From: Alectoria sarmentosa
Taxonomy: Eukaryota > Ascomycota > Lecanoromycetes > Lecanorales > Parmeliaceae
Direction of reading: 5' to 3'
DNA: 64,000 bases
NCBI GenBank assembly: GCA_009733775.1
Contig: WOGZ01000088.1
Location: 1-64,000, forward strand
The notes under the pieces are model-generated. The model did no database searches, was not told the origin of the DNA, and saw nothing but the letters and a program-made list of their open reading frames with translations. Of the stretch, positions 12,473 to 23,281 are shown piece by piece (within the stretch, counting starts at the first letter, position 1; each line of letters opens with the position of its first letter). Both the position numbers and the translations under genes were made by a program.

Positions 12473-13231
12473 ATGGCCTCAAACCCTCCTCGGCAAGAGC
12501 CAGCATCACATGCAGAAATGTCCTCAGACCTCCACACCCAGCTCTGTTACTGGCAAGCGCCCAAACAGGTTGAGAAACTGGAACAACTCTTCTTACATCA
12601 GAGTCAACCCAACGCCACCATCACCCGCTGCGTCTGTATTGGCGTCGGCGCATTCCAACGCGGCAGAGTTTGGCCTGCCCGCTTTTCCAGCAATCCGGCA
12701 AACTATAACAAATCCTTAGTCAAGAGCCCCATGGACCAACTAGCCTTCCTAGTCGTACTTTTAAAGCTTCTCGGCAAGCGGCACGCCATCCAAGAAGTCT
12801 ACGTGCAAGATCCACTCTACAACGACATGGAAACCTCTTTCCTCCAAACCCATCTCGGCTACACCGTCCTGGACACCCCTGACGCCTTCGACAAAGTCAC
12901 GCCGTTCACATTCCTCTTCGCGCCGCGCGTGCACGGAGTCGATGTCGCCGAGGCGCTCGAGCGGGCGCTTCCGGCGCTGTACGTTGGCAACGATGTCGAC
13001 GGGCACATGGCCATGTTGAGGGAGGAAGGGCCGGGCGTGAGGTGGGGCGTCGAGGCTGGGACGGAGTCGGGCGTGCCGATGTTGGTGACGTTTGAGCATT
13101 TTAGAGAGAGGGTGGATGGGAGGCCGATGGGGGGGTTTGAGGAGGGGAGGGAGTGGTGTGGGGTTACGTTTATTTATTGGCGGCGATTGCAGGGGGAGGA
13201 GGTGGTGGAGGAGACTGGTCTTGAGGTTTAG
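12473..13231 (+). CDS. SRR1-like domain protein
   Basis: A single exon of 252 aa. The SRR1-like core starts near residue 50 with CVCIGVGAF, continues with DQLAFLVVLLKLLG, then VYVQDPLYND, GYTVLDTPDAF and FLFAPRVHG, and ends near PALYVGNDVDGH. This order (glycine-rich strand, QDP, FxPH-like segment, GN) fits the SRR1 family, named after a plant light and clock regulator; the fungal proteins are mostly of unknown role and the fold suggests nucleotide binding or enzymatic activity. The start at 12473 leaves a short polar N-terminus. The C-terminal 50 residues are Gly/Glu-rich and lie in unusually G-rich DNA. Confidence 0.8.
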   Translation: MASNPPRQEPASHAEMSSDLHTQLCYWQAPKQVEKLEQLFLHQSQPNATITRCVCIGVGAFQRGRVWPARFSSNPANYNKSLVKSPMDQLAFLVVLLKLLGKRHAIQEVYVQDPLYNDMETSFLQTHLGYTVLDTPDAFDKVTPFTFLFAPRVHGVDVAEALERALPALYVGNDVDGHMAMLREEGPGVRWGVEAGTESGVPMLVTFEHFRERVDGRPMGGFEEGREWCGVTFIYWRRLQGEEVVEETGLEV

Positions 13232-13555
13232 AAGGATGATGAGGTGGTGGAGAGGGATAGGCAGTGTCCAAAGAATTAGTGGGCTGGACAGAATCAGTCG
13301 AGATTGCAGAAGATGCTGCTGTCGCTACTTTTGGAGAAGGAAAAATAGGCACTCTGAAGGGAGGAGGTGAAGATCCCCGTGTCAAAGCCTTCCCTCCTCT
13401 CCGTATATGTATCCGACCCCAGAACGCCCATGTGATGCAGCTAGGATTCCAATCCCGTGTTACGACATTTATTCTTCATACTCAGATTCAAACGTCTCTC
13501 CCGTTCTGTATGTATATATTTACGATGCAAGGGTATCAAAGCTATTCATTCCCCC

Positions 13556-14113
13556 ATTAGTGCTCGCACACCCGTAGAACATACCCACATCACACACACA
13601 CACACACACACACACACATGAAAACATACAAATGACGTAAATAGTAATGATTGGGCTGTCCCAGCGCCAGCGCCAGGGCCACCACCATCAAATGTTGTAT
13701 AGGGCCTGAACAGGCATAAGTATTCTCGTCTCGTCCTTGGCGTTAAGAAAGAAAAGGTTTATATTTGAGCGACATACATAGATAGATCTGGAGTGGGTGG
13801 GAAATGGAAGTTATATACAGGTGCAGGGGGGGGGGGGGGGGGGTGGGTGGTAGTGGTGTGAGACAAGAATGCAGTGAGATGGAAAACGGATGAAGAAGAG
13901 CCATTAATTGATTGATTGATTGATTGCCTGGTGTAGGATAGGATAGGATAGGATAGGATAGGACAGGCATATATATCGCTCCATCCGGACACACGGTGTC
14001 TCCTGCTATGATGACTGCTTTTCTGAAAACATGTCTATGCGATAGGCCATGTGCCATGATCATTATGCTTTGATTCTTTATTCGATTTATTAACTCACAG
14101 TCCCACTGTAGCG
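13556..14113 (-). repeat. Solo A-B repeat with microsatellite expansions
   Basis: Read on the minus strand it starts CGCTACAGTGGGACTGTGAG at 14113 and ends GTGCGAGCACTAAT at 13556, matching both ends of the 421-bp copy at 19302. It keeps CCTGGCGCTGGGACAGCCC and the ATTTACGTCATTTGTATG block. It is longer (558 bp) because simple repeats grew inside it: CA at 13592-13618, a G run at about 13827-13843, GATT at about 13909-13925 and GATAG at about 13936-13962. Confidence 0.85.
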
Positions 14114-15020
14114 AAAACCGTACTTCACCAGGGAGGGACTATCTCCAGAACTCAGTCTTGGAAAACATCGGAAGAAGCCCGTGTATGAATACCAACTCAT
14201 CTATTTTATTATTCGCAAAATGCACTATTCGTGCACCAGGACCCTTCCTTCTCTCCCTCTCTCCCTCCCTCACTTCGAAAGGGGCCACCTTTCTACACAC
14301 ACACACACACACACACACACTTTTTTTCAATGCGCGGCAGCTTGAACGCACTAGCCCTTCGAGAAAGTTTTGGGGATTGGCGATGAAAGTTGGTTGTGAA
14401 TGAGCTTTTTATGTTGTATGTTGTTGAGAGATTATTGTCGATTCGATCGAGAAAGGGGTGGGGGTTGGAAATGCGAATAGAGCACGTCGTTGGGGGTAGG
14501 GTAGGTTTGGTTGTTTGTTACTGTTGGGTGGGAGGGATTGAGTTGGCGATTTGCGGGTTTATTTGTTGGGGTTCTGAGTTGCTTGTTGGGGTGTGGTGTC
14601 ATGGTGCGATCGATAAGCCCATTCAGGATCTCGCTGTCGCTGACGTTTGACTTCCTAAGGATGTGTTCAAGCGAGGATCGCTTCTTATTTATTGGTACCA
14701 TCCAACGGAGGTCCGCTTATTGGCTGGGAAAGTCCTCGACTATTGGGACAAGATTGGAGCCCAGAATTGCTTAACATATCGTGGGGCTAGAGTTGGCAAT
14801 CTGAATCCTGGTCTGGTCTGGCACCCAATGTATCCGAACCTAGTCTGATTCGTCTGTCTGGAAGCCAGGCGAGCTGCCATCGAACGCATTGAGAGAAACG
14901 ATGGTTATGCTCACTTTGTGTCGCTCAATGATGATTAGAGTGGAGAGGTGGCTGGCCTCGGAGCAGGTATACTGTCCTTGAAATAAAGAATCAACAATGT
15001 TGTAATCAAAAGTGAACCCT
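14114..15020. other. Intergenic stretch, simple repeats, no supported gene
   Basis: It holds a (CA)n run at about 14297-14320 and a T- and G-rich segment at 14390-14620. The frames here lack domains. The right end is the 3' flank of the next gene. Confidence 0.5.
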
Positions 15021-16619
15021 CTAGTGGATCATCGTCGAGGAGGACGAGGGAAAACAGGCGAGCGAGGAATAATATACTCCATTGACTGCCAGAGTAATCA
15101 GCACCAAAAGCGAAATGGAACTCGTAGCACCCAAGCCGGAAGGCCTAATTTCGAGCGGAAAGCGAGCAGTAAATAGCGCCGGCGCCGAAAATCGAATTCA
15201 AGGATCAACAGTACCTAGCATGAGCGCCCCGACATATATTAAAAACATTTCAAGGCCATTATTAAGGCTCTTGCCCGACCATACACGAAGATCAAAGGGT
15301 CCATACTCTACCATCTCCATGAAAGCACCACCGGCGGCCGAGGGTTGAGTTCCAGAGAGGTATTCCACGTAATTTCGGTCATAGGTAGCGATATTAATAT
15401 GAGCCCAGTAGCCGTCCAGAGACATCATCCATTTTCGGAATCTGTCGAAGAACCTGTGAGATTGAACCTATGGACAAAAGCTTGACACTTACTGTTCCTG
15501 ATCTCCGCCATCTTTGTCTTTCTTCTTAGCCTCTGCTTTCTTTCCCTTTCTTTCGGGGGCCTTCTCAATCTCTTTCTCAGTCTCTTTCTCAGCCAGTACG
15601 ACGTCTTGCTCAAAGATAAAAGCAGCCATTTGTGCTGCTATTTGCCTTCTCACAGATTGGTTTTGACCGCGGAAATCTGGCTTGACCTCCATAAAACCAT
15701 TAATCTCCTCCCTGTTGAGGTGCATAATCAGACCGTCAACGCATGCCGCATACAGATCGGTCTCGGCATTTTTGGAGATACTGAATCTTGTTCGATCGTG
15801 ATGAACGCGGCCCGTGTAACCCAGTGACCACGACAATGCCATGATCAACGCCACCAAGGCTGCGTTGACCGTCTGTTCATCTCCCGGGAAAAAATCGGAG
15901 CGCTCAGAGGTGTCCTTCGCTCGTCGGAGATCGGAGTTGGGTGGGGATATTACCTCTTTCTGAGAGATTGTCAGGCTTGACATGCCGAAGTCGTCACCAA
16001 GGTCGTTGACTATTGGGCGTTTTAGGGGTGTCGGAGGAGACTCGTAATAGTATCCTCGAGGTTTTCGCATAGGCGTCGAAGGGGTCGGCGTCGAAAGTGA
16101 TGGTTCGTGATAGCGTGTGCCTGATTGGGTCACGCTCGGCATTTTTGGAGGGCTTGAAATGATCTTGAGATCGCTCATGTCTTCCTGGTCTGCCATCTTG
16201 TGGATACCCCGTTTCGCAATGAGATGCAAGTGCTCCAATGCAACGGCATACACGCCCGACTTTCTTGCATACTCCACGTTCCAACGGCTTCCGATGTCTT
16301 TGGTATCTTGCAAGAAGCTCTCCAAGAAAGGAGCATCAGCATCTTCCTTGAGTATCTTCTTTATTTCTCCAAGACGTTCCCTGGGGAAACCTGGAGATTT
16401 GGCTAAGTTTTCAGGGCGCTGTTCTTCAATATACAGAACGCGTAGACGGAGGAAATGTTCGAACTTGAATTTGCTGCCACTAACCAAAGCAGGACCAGCA
16501 GTCAGTGATTGAGTGTTATCTAGATTATTGCGTTTGGCTGCTTGTCTCCAATCAGCTGGCTTTCGAGGCAACTTATCTGACATGTTGATTTGCTTCAACG
16601 TGAGCTGATACGGAGGCAA
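15021..16619 (-). CDS. Hypothetical protein with PD-(D/E)XK nuclease-like core
   Basis: Three exons (16619-15493, 15453-15215, 15085-15021) join in frame. The start may be 16619 or, more typically, the ATG at 16583 (MSDKLPRKPADW). After a polar N-terminal half with a Pro/Ser/Thr-rich linker come NAALVALIMALSW, then AETDLYAACVDG, GFMEVKPDFR and QIAAQMAAFI. The acidic residue of the VDG turn followed by ExK fits the PD-(D/E)XK fold, and this arrangement recurs in uncharacterised fungal proteins. A Lys/Glu-rich segment lies at the first splice site, and the second exon (GYWAHINIATYDRNYVEYL, then MEMVEYGPFDL) continues the conserved part. Function unknown; nuclease activity is not established. 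Confidence 0.65.
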
Positions 16620-17159
16620 TGGAGAGAAGGAAGATTCAACGATCGAGCCTGAAACAAGAACTAGCCAAGAAGGTTTGGCCTGGCTCCGATAATGGTTTGA
16701 AGATTAGGATGACAATGGCTGCTTTTGTGGTCATATTATATATGTATAATCTAGAACAGAAGAGATGTTGGTTGAAGGAAGTAAGAAGTCAGGCTCAGAC
16801 TTAACTCGCAGGGTCTGAGATACTTAGACCACGTGAGTTGAAGCGCGCATTTATCACAGCATCACAGCATTACAGTGACAGTGACAATGTTAGACATACA
16901 ATGCAAGTGTTTAGAATGTAAAAGAGTAAAAAATGGATTCTGCCTCACAGTGCCAAGGAACGGCAAATAACATTACGACTCACCATGATTGCGGGGGTTT
17001 TGATTAGTCATCTGTTGCCAACAACAACAATCACCAACAACCGCCAACAAACAAGCTTCTTCAATTCTTGTTTTTTCAACCTTTCTTCACATCGATTTCT
17101 TCCGTCTGCCAGCTCATAGACTCAATAATCATCACAGCTCCCGTCATCCTTACCTCACC
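16620..17159. other. Intergenic region between divergently transcribed genes
   Basis: It separates two genes that start away from each other, so it probably holds both promoters. Direct repeats ATCACAGC (about 16855-16868) and CCAACAA/CAACAAC (about 17019-17052) are visible. No open frame of note. Confidence 0.5.
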
Positions 17160-18139
17160 ATGGCTCCTGAGTCAGACTTTCAAAAGATTCTTCGTGGCTT
17201 CGAACGCGTTCATAAGGAGTACTGCAAACTCGATCCAGACCCGGCCAAAGATCTTCCTTATATAGGGGGAGCCTGCCTTACTCCATCGGATTTGACAAAC
17301 CTGAACATTGCTTTCGACAGGGATGCGAATACCCATTTCTGGGGACACGCTGATAACAGCACAATATGCGCCCTGGATGAAGTCTTCGGTCAACTGGATA
17401 CCGAACTGAACTATACAAAGATGTTGAAGAAAACACTCACCGAACGCAATTGCCCGACGATAGAAGATGCAGCCATTCCCAGTAGTGAATACAACAGATC
17501 TCTACAGCATCTGGTCAAGGACGGCTTGATTTACAACGACGCTATGCGCAACTCGTCTGGCGATGACCTTTTCCAGGGTCTTCAGTGCGTTCATGTCGCA
17601 CTAGTTCTTTTGGACTCGTAAAGCTTACCTAGACTCAAGGGTCGGCTACCTCTGGAGCCGCATATACATGGAGACTCGCCTGGTATTCATCTCGCCCGGC
17701 CATCCACACATCACCATCCTTTCCATCCAGCCTCAACGAGCAGTATCGCGAAAGGAGCTTTTGTGTACAGAATTCTGGATGTTGTATTATTGGGCTCAAA
17801 AGCTTGCACGACGCGCGCTTCACACGACCAGCCATTGCTTGCCGGTAAGTCTCGATTGCTCCGTGCTTAATTTGTGGTCGATGGATGACTGATGTGACAT
17901 GCCTATAGATGCGTATGGTCTCCCTCTGTGGTTATGAAGCTCGTGTGGTGTCGGCTGTTTTCAGTCTTGGTTATCCACGCTCCATTGCAAATCGACCCGT
18001 GAAATGTCAGATACACATAGCAGAGTACAGAGATCTTAGCGTTCGCCAGCAAGTTCAGGATTTGATGGAGGAGCTGGTAGCTAAGCCATATGGCAACATC
18101 GAGGTGCAGCAGAAGTCGCCAGCAAAGAAAAGCGTCTAA
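17160..18139 (+). pseudogene. Hypothetical gene with an apparent frameshift near 17600-17625
   Basis: The first frame from 17160 codes 153 aa (MAPESDFQKILRGFERVHKE to ALVLLDS) and stops at 17621. Coding character then continues at once in a +1 frame: TRKAYLDSRVGYLWSRIYME through EFWMLYYWAQKLARRAL, up to a good intron (GTAAGT at 17845, TATAG ending at 17908), and then GYEARVVSAVFSLGYPRS and further to TAA at 18139. No intron of usable size bridges the two frames, so I read one gene with a one-base indel. It may be a real mutation or a sequence error. No domain recognised. Confidence 0.5.
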
Positions 18140-19301
18140 TGGACGTCTTACCAATCAACGAGCAGCTATGGAATGGAGTATAGATACTTCCCGTCTTCTG
18201 CTTTTCGCGAAAACTTTGCCACACTTAAGAAGTACCTTTAGCGAAGGTGGTAGAAAGACTTTCCAATGCGACTTCACACCATTAGGTATGTCGAAGCTTT
18301 TATATGCCTAGTAAATACTTTCAAGAGGAGTTCGACAGAAAGGAGCCGCTTCAACCTGATCGCAATGATTTTGTGATGGCAGACTATGAGACGACACAGA
18401 ATGAACCTTGGTTTCAATATGAATTCAACTGTATTTTCCTTTTTACTCACAATGACGCTTTAACACCTTGCTATCTCCCTTCCTTTCAGCTCCCAATACG
18501 CACCCTCATCATATGCAATTCAACGGTGCACTCTCATGCTAAGAACCCTCTCACCTCCAGGCTTTAAGCAGAAAAAGACGGCTCAAAAACATCGGGACCG
18601 TGTCTTCAGAAGGAGCTAGACCGGAATACGCGTCATTAGAATTCTCCATGCCGACCTGTTCCAGTCGTCGTACTGCCTCCTGAATATGTGCGTACAACCT
18701 ACCGTCCTTCTGCCGCATTCGCACATCTGGTATTCCTACCACTGGCAAATAGGCCCGAAAAGGAAACCACTCGCACATTTCCCAAGGACGCAATTCTTCG
18801 CATCGAAGTCCGGTTTCGCAGAGCATACGAGCGCGTTAGACCTTGGTCTGGATCACGGCAAGCATTCAGCACGGAGATTCAAAATCAGTCGTGACTATCT
18901 CGCTGAAAATTCTGGACAATCTCTTTCAAGGTGAGACATCTTTAGTGGCAAGCAAAGCGCTCGAGAGTCGTGTCTGGTCTCTCACCATGCGGGCAGTCAC
19001 GGCAAGAGAACGGGTAATATTGGAAAGAATCTCTACTATCTAAAGCTTGCAATCGTCACCGCTTTAAACAGGATGATGGTAAAGATCATACGTATATCAC
19101 ACGATGGTTTCGAGGCGATAGTACGGTATACACCGACAGCGACAGAGACAGCGCTTGCAACGTTAGCCCTCAACACGCAAGGCCTATTGTTCAATTCCAT
19201 GTTTCATAATCTGCTCGTATGTGCGGCAAGGTCTCGCTGGGAGATGCCTTGCCCCCTGCTGCAACACTGCTGCTGCCTATGTCACTTCTCACCACTATTC
19301 A
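18140..19301. other. Eroded stretch, possible gene relic on the minus strand
   Basis: A minus-strand frame at 18551-18826 (RPWEMCEWFPFRAYLP, then DGRLYAHIQEAVRRLE) has protein-like composition but no start context, no splice partner and a stop just upstream. I cannot name it and treat it as a possible remnant. Confidence 0.35.
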
Positions 19302-19722
19302 CTACAGTGGGACTATGGGTAAGTGAGTCGCATAGGGAGTCAGGGATTAGTAGCCATGATCCATGGCCGGCCCCCACATGTAATGTGCTAGAACAGTGGT
19401 CATAACGGGAGACACGTGTCATGATGGAGTGATGTATATGCCTGTCCTGCACCAGGCAATTGCTCTTTGTTCGTTTTCATCTCTTTCAGAGCCATAGTAT
19501 TCTTTCCCACCTGCCCGCACCTGTATATAGCTTCATTTTTACTCCAGGTCGATGTCGCTCAGACATGGGAGTTTTCTTAGCGCTAGGGACGAGAATATGC
19601 CTGTTCAGGCCTCTGTTTAGTGGTGGCCCTGGCGCTGGGACAGCCCAATCACTACGACCTACGTCATTCGTATACCCTCATTTGTGTGTGTGATGTGTGT
19701 TTTCGAGTATGCGAGCATTAAC
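19302..19722 (+). repeat. Solo A-B repeat, least decayed copy (421 bp)
   Basis: It starts CTACAGTGGGAC and ends ATGCGAGCATTAAC. The first half matches A1 (32818-33019) and the second half matches B1 (36948-37122), joined without interruption as in A2-B2 (37123-37540). It is GC-rich and unmutated. No retrotransposon coding remnant lies beside it, so it looks like a solo repeat left by recombination. Confidence 0.85.
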
Positions 19723-19945
19723 ATATGAAACAACCTGTGTGTGATATGCTTGACTAAGCCAGCGTTTCCCACCCGCAGGTCAGCGTTGACATTTTTCTTT
19801 CTTTCAAAATCCACCACCGCCTTCGTGATTCTCTTTGTATTTGAAAAGCCTTCATTGATCCATCTCCCTAAGTCGCCTATTTGTCATCGATCAGACAACT
19901 CCAGCTCAGCCCGAGAATAGTGATAGCTCTCGCTACATCGTCCTC

Positions 19946-21113
19946 ATGCACTCCAAAGTGCCCATAGATACAGTCTGCCAATTCCTGCGCGTTCCACCAG
20001 AGATCCGCCTCAACATTCACGGCTACCTACTGCTGGAGCCGCCAGGAGCCTCTCTTGATTCAAGGCATCACGAGAGGGCGTTTGATGCCATGATGGATCA
20101 AGACGAGGACGTTGAAGAATAGAGCGCCTTCGTCGATGATAATGATCTCTTGTTTGACGAGAACGACTCCTGCAAATACCACTACAGCAATCCCTCCGGG
20201 CCCGTGATGTATAGTCATCTAATTGTCGACCAGCCTAGTCCACCCTAGGAGACACACGTCCCAGCTCTTGCTACAGATGAGGAGAACTTTGTAACAAAAA
20301 ATTTCTCGGAACACGAAGAACACATTACTTAGTGTAGGCACAAGGCCGATGAACACAAGGTCCAACGCCAATCAGCTATTCTGCGAACCAACCACAAGAT
20401 CTACAACGAGGCTTCGAACCATACGGTTCCCGAGTCTCGAGATTGAACTCAGACCAGGCGACGTTATGTTCACAAATTTTTGAGATCCTGTCGTAGAAGT
20501 CAGTGACGGCATATGGCGTTCCCGTCCATCGTAGCTAAGAGCCAAGAATCCCTCAAGAGACTGGAGAGAACAAGGGGTCTAATATCGGTGATACAATGGA
20601 TCCCCACGTCTTCGCAAAGTTCGAGCGGGTCTCCTTCAACGCCAAATTCCACTGCATCAACGAGGATGAATTGGCATTAGGGTCGACCTTATTCGTAGAC
20701 GACAAATTCTACACGAGTCGCGAAGACGAAGCTACCCTTCTTGCACGTCTCAACGGGCAGGGCTCAGATCGCCCACCTGTCTCAAACATCATTCGAGAGT
20801 TCGTCGACGTCCTGGTGCAATCTCCCTATATCAGTCACCTCGATGTCTCTCTCACGGTCGAAAGAAAAGCGGGCATTGATATCATTTTTCATCATTGTCG
20901 CGAAAAGTAAATCGAGAAGGAGCAAAGGATGGCGAATGTTGCCGACGCGCGGGGAACAGAGCTGGTCTTGGAAGCCGGCGCTCTGGACCCCTTGAAGTGG
21001 TTTTCGACCGCGAAGCGCTTTCGGCTCTCGTTTGCTTCGCTGCGTTGGAATGAAAGGTTCAGGCCGAAGTCGGAGCATTTGGAGATTGTTCGGGGTTTGG
21101 AAGGAAATGGTTG
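19946..21113 (+). pseudogene. Pseudogene of a fungal F-box/2EXR-like family with three amber stops
   Basis: From ATG 19946 the frame reads QFLRVPPEIRLNIHGYLLLE, a typical N-terminus of fungal F-box or 2EXR-like proteins, and AILRTNHKIYNEASN, the usual second motif. In-frame TAG codons interrupt at 20120, 20246 and 20330. Near 20440 coding moves to another frame (LEIELRPGDVMFTNF, then a TGA, then EVSDGIWRSRPS). From 20596 a third segment (MDPHVFAKFERVSFNAKF, ending SHLDVSLTVERKAG) runs to TAA at 20908, and related coding text continues in frame to 21113. The gene is certainly dead in this sequence; family naming is by remembered motif pattern. Confidence 0.7.
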
Positions 21114-21477
21114 AGGGCGACTTTGTGGCTGGGCATGGTGCCGCTTGAGGTGTTTGAATGAAGGACGTAGGCCTAGATTGCCGATTCACTTCTAGTGTAT
21201 CATAGTTAGTTCTTTCGTGAACTTGAGGCGAGGCGTGAGATTGAAATTTGAAGGCCAAAGTGAAAGCAGTGTACAATAAAGTAGGTAGGCAATGGATAAG
21301 CGATTCAGTACAAAAAGACCACGATCGTGGTGCGCCGAAGGTCTGAGACCCTTGCTAAAGGAAATGTGCAGCAATCGAAGTGGTTATCAAGTCTGGAAAT
21401 TGGATCAATATCTCTTCAAGCTATATTGCTTGGTCGGGTTGGCGATCCCGGCTGCAGAGGCCACCAACGACCCTACT
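21114..21477. other. Intergenic, convergent 3' flanks
   Basis: Short stretch between the pseudogene end and the 3' end of the next minus-strand gene. No feature seen. Confidence 0.5.
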
Positions 21478-22710
21478 CTACGTGGCCCTCAATTTTTGAT
21501 ATCTTAACATCCACAGCGACTGCAGTTCATCCTCCCAGTCTGCATCGTGGTATTCCTCCATGACATCCTCTCGGACGCTTTCACATCTCCATACCCACAA
21601 AAGGTTCTTCACATCCTCCCGCTGCTCCCTCCAGAGAGAATTTAGGTCAATGATTTGCTGCCAATCCGCAATCTCATACCCTTTTAGAGCATCATCGATG
21701 ACACTCTCGCATCTCCACACCCACTCCAAATTCAGCGCTGCATACCACCCCTTTCCGAAATCGAAGAATTCCAGCTCCTTCTTCCAGTCCACGTGTTGCA
21801 GCTCTTTTCTTTTCCCTTTAGAGACGGCGGCTTCAACACGCTCGCATTGCCAGTCCCGCACAAAATTCCAGACAGCGTCCCAATCCAAGACCAACCTCGA
21901 CTCTATCACGTCAATTATCGCTTGCTCAATTACCCATGTGACTTCATCGAGAAAGGATACGATTGTCACAAATCCCTGCAAAACAACAATGTCTCTGCGA
22001 AGGTATCGCAGCGGCTCGAAGACTGCGAAGAAGAAAGCCGCTATGTCGTCGGTCGTCTCCTCTTGCGAATATCGGTCTTCGATTTCCCGATACGACTGCC
22101 ACTTGGACTCCCTGATCGATAGAAAGCCCCCACCATGCATGGAGATCTTTACACTCTTCAAAGCGGGCATGTTGTCCATCACGGTACAAGCCCGCTGCAT
22201 CTCGACTCGCATCACGTCCTGATGAATCTCACTTGCGAACTGTCGGACAGCAAGATCCATGAACTTCTTGAAGTCCGTAATGTCAACTGCGATGTGCAGA
22301 TTCTTGATGGTGTCGAGGCACGGGGGTATCAGGCATGCTTGGCGAAAAAAGGGTTTGAGGACAGAGGACTGCGGCTTGGGGAAACGGTAATAGACCGAAA
22401 AGGCCTCGGGATTGATCAAGTGGTTGAAAGCGTTTTGGCGGATGAACACTTCCTATTTTCCACGTTAGCACGCTAAACTCAGCGTAAGCTGGAAGCACTG
22501 TGTGTCACCCACTATGGCTTCGTGGTAGATTTTTTTGCACACTCGGAGAATAGCAGTGTTGAAGCCATACTCAGAGTACGCGACTTTCAGATACTGTCCA
22601 CGCTCATGATTCCCTTGATATGACCTCAGCCAGAACTGTCCACGAGGTACGAACATCTCTTCGTATATCTGCATGCGGGTCTCGGCCGCAATGTCCATGA
22701 AGGTGGCCAT
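21478..22710 (-). CDS. Two-exon F-box/2EXR-like protein with C-terminal tandem repeat
   Basis: Exons 22710-22513 and 22452-21478 join in phase 0 across an intron with GTGGGT donor, a CTAAC branch site and AATAG acceptor, giving 390 aa. The N-terminus MATFMDIAAETRMQIYEEMF and the AILRVCKKIYHEAI motif just before the intron are the two hallmarks of fungal F-box/2EXR-like proteins; a middle part holds PCLDTIKNLHIAVDITDFKK. The last 80 residues contain two copies of a unit built on WVWRCESV followed about 14 residues later by ADW, both Trp- and acid-rich. The gene is a likely relative of the pseudogene at 19946. Function unknown; the family is often thought to bind SCF partners. Confidence 0.65.
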
Positions 22711-23281
22711 CTTGGGCAGCGTTGTTGTACTAATATACTGCTCTGATTTGTGCTAGAGGAAATCTATTGAAGAATTGTGATGGTGAGAAGGACGTCTTGT
22801 GGTTGACGTTGAACAAGAACGAGGATGAGTAAGTGCTGTGGGGCGCAGGGCTCTGATGGTGAGATGTGATTGGTAGTCTGAATTAGGAAGGAGAAAAGAC
22901 TGGAACGCGTATAGGAACTTATGATGTATTTATAGTCGCTTTTTCTCACAACGGTGTTGAGGAGCGGGAGAAACAATTGTGCAATAGTGATCATTATTGT
23001 ACCACATCAAGTCCAACGATCATAATTTTGAAAATTAGAAATAGATGAAAGAAAGGAAGAACCTAGAACGACTCTAAGCAAAGCCGCCACGTGCATGTAG
23101 AACGGAAGAGCTCATGGACTCTTCAAGGCATCGGCATACTAAACGCTGTTAGTAGCCTTTGCAAACTGAGCAGTGTTTGCAAAGGCTGTATTTCCCAATA
23201 GCAAACTAATACATTGAGCGTTCGGCCACATGCCAATAATCCGATCACTGGTCGTTCATTGTTTTCTTGGGGCGGAAATTA
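22711..23281. other. Intergenic stretch with a perfect inverted repeat
   Basis: Probable promoter side of the minus-strand gene ending at 22710. It holds a 13-bp perfect inverted repeat listed separately. No gene supported. Confidence 0.5.
23154..23187. repeat. Perfect 13-bp inverted repeat (hairpin)
   Basis: Arms AGCCTTTGCAAAC (23154-23166) and GTTTGCAAAGGCT (23175-23187) are exact complements around an 8-base spacer TGAGCAGT. No T-run follows and no gene abuts it, so its role is unknown. Confidence 0.8.

Noticed and set aside
12264..12719. Plus-strand frame of 151 codons overlapping the SRR1-like start
   Set aside because: Low-complexity Pro/Ser/Gln text in another frame; the SRR1 motifs lie in the frame from 12473.
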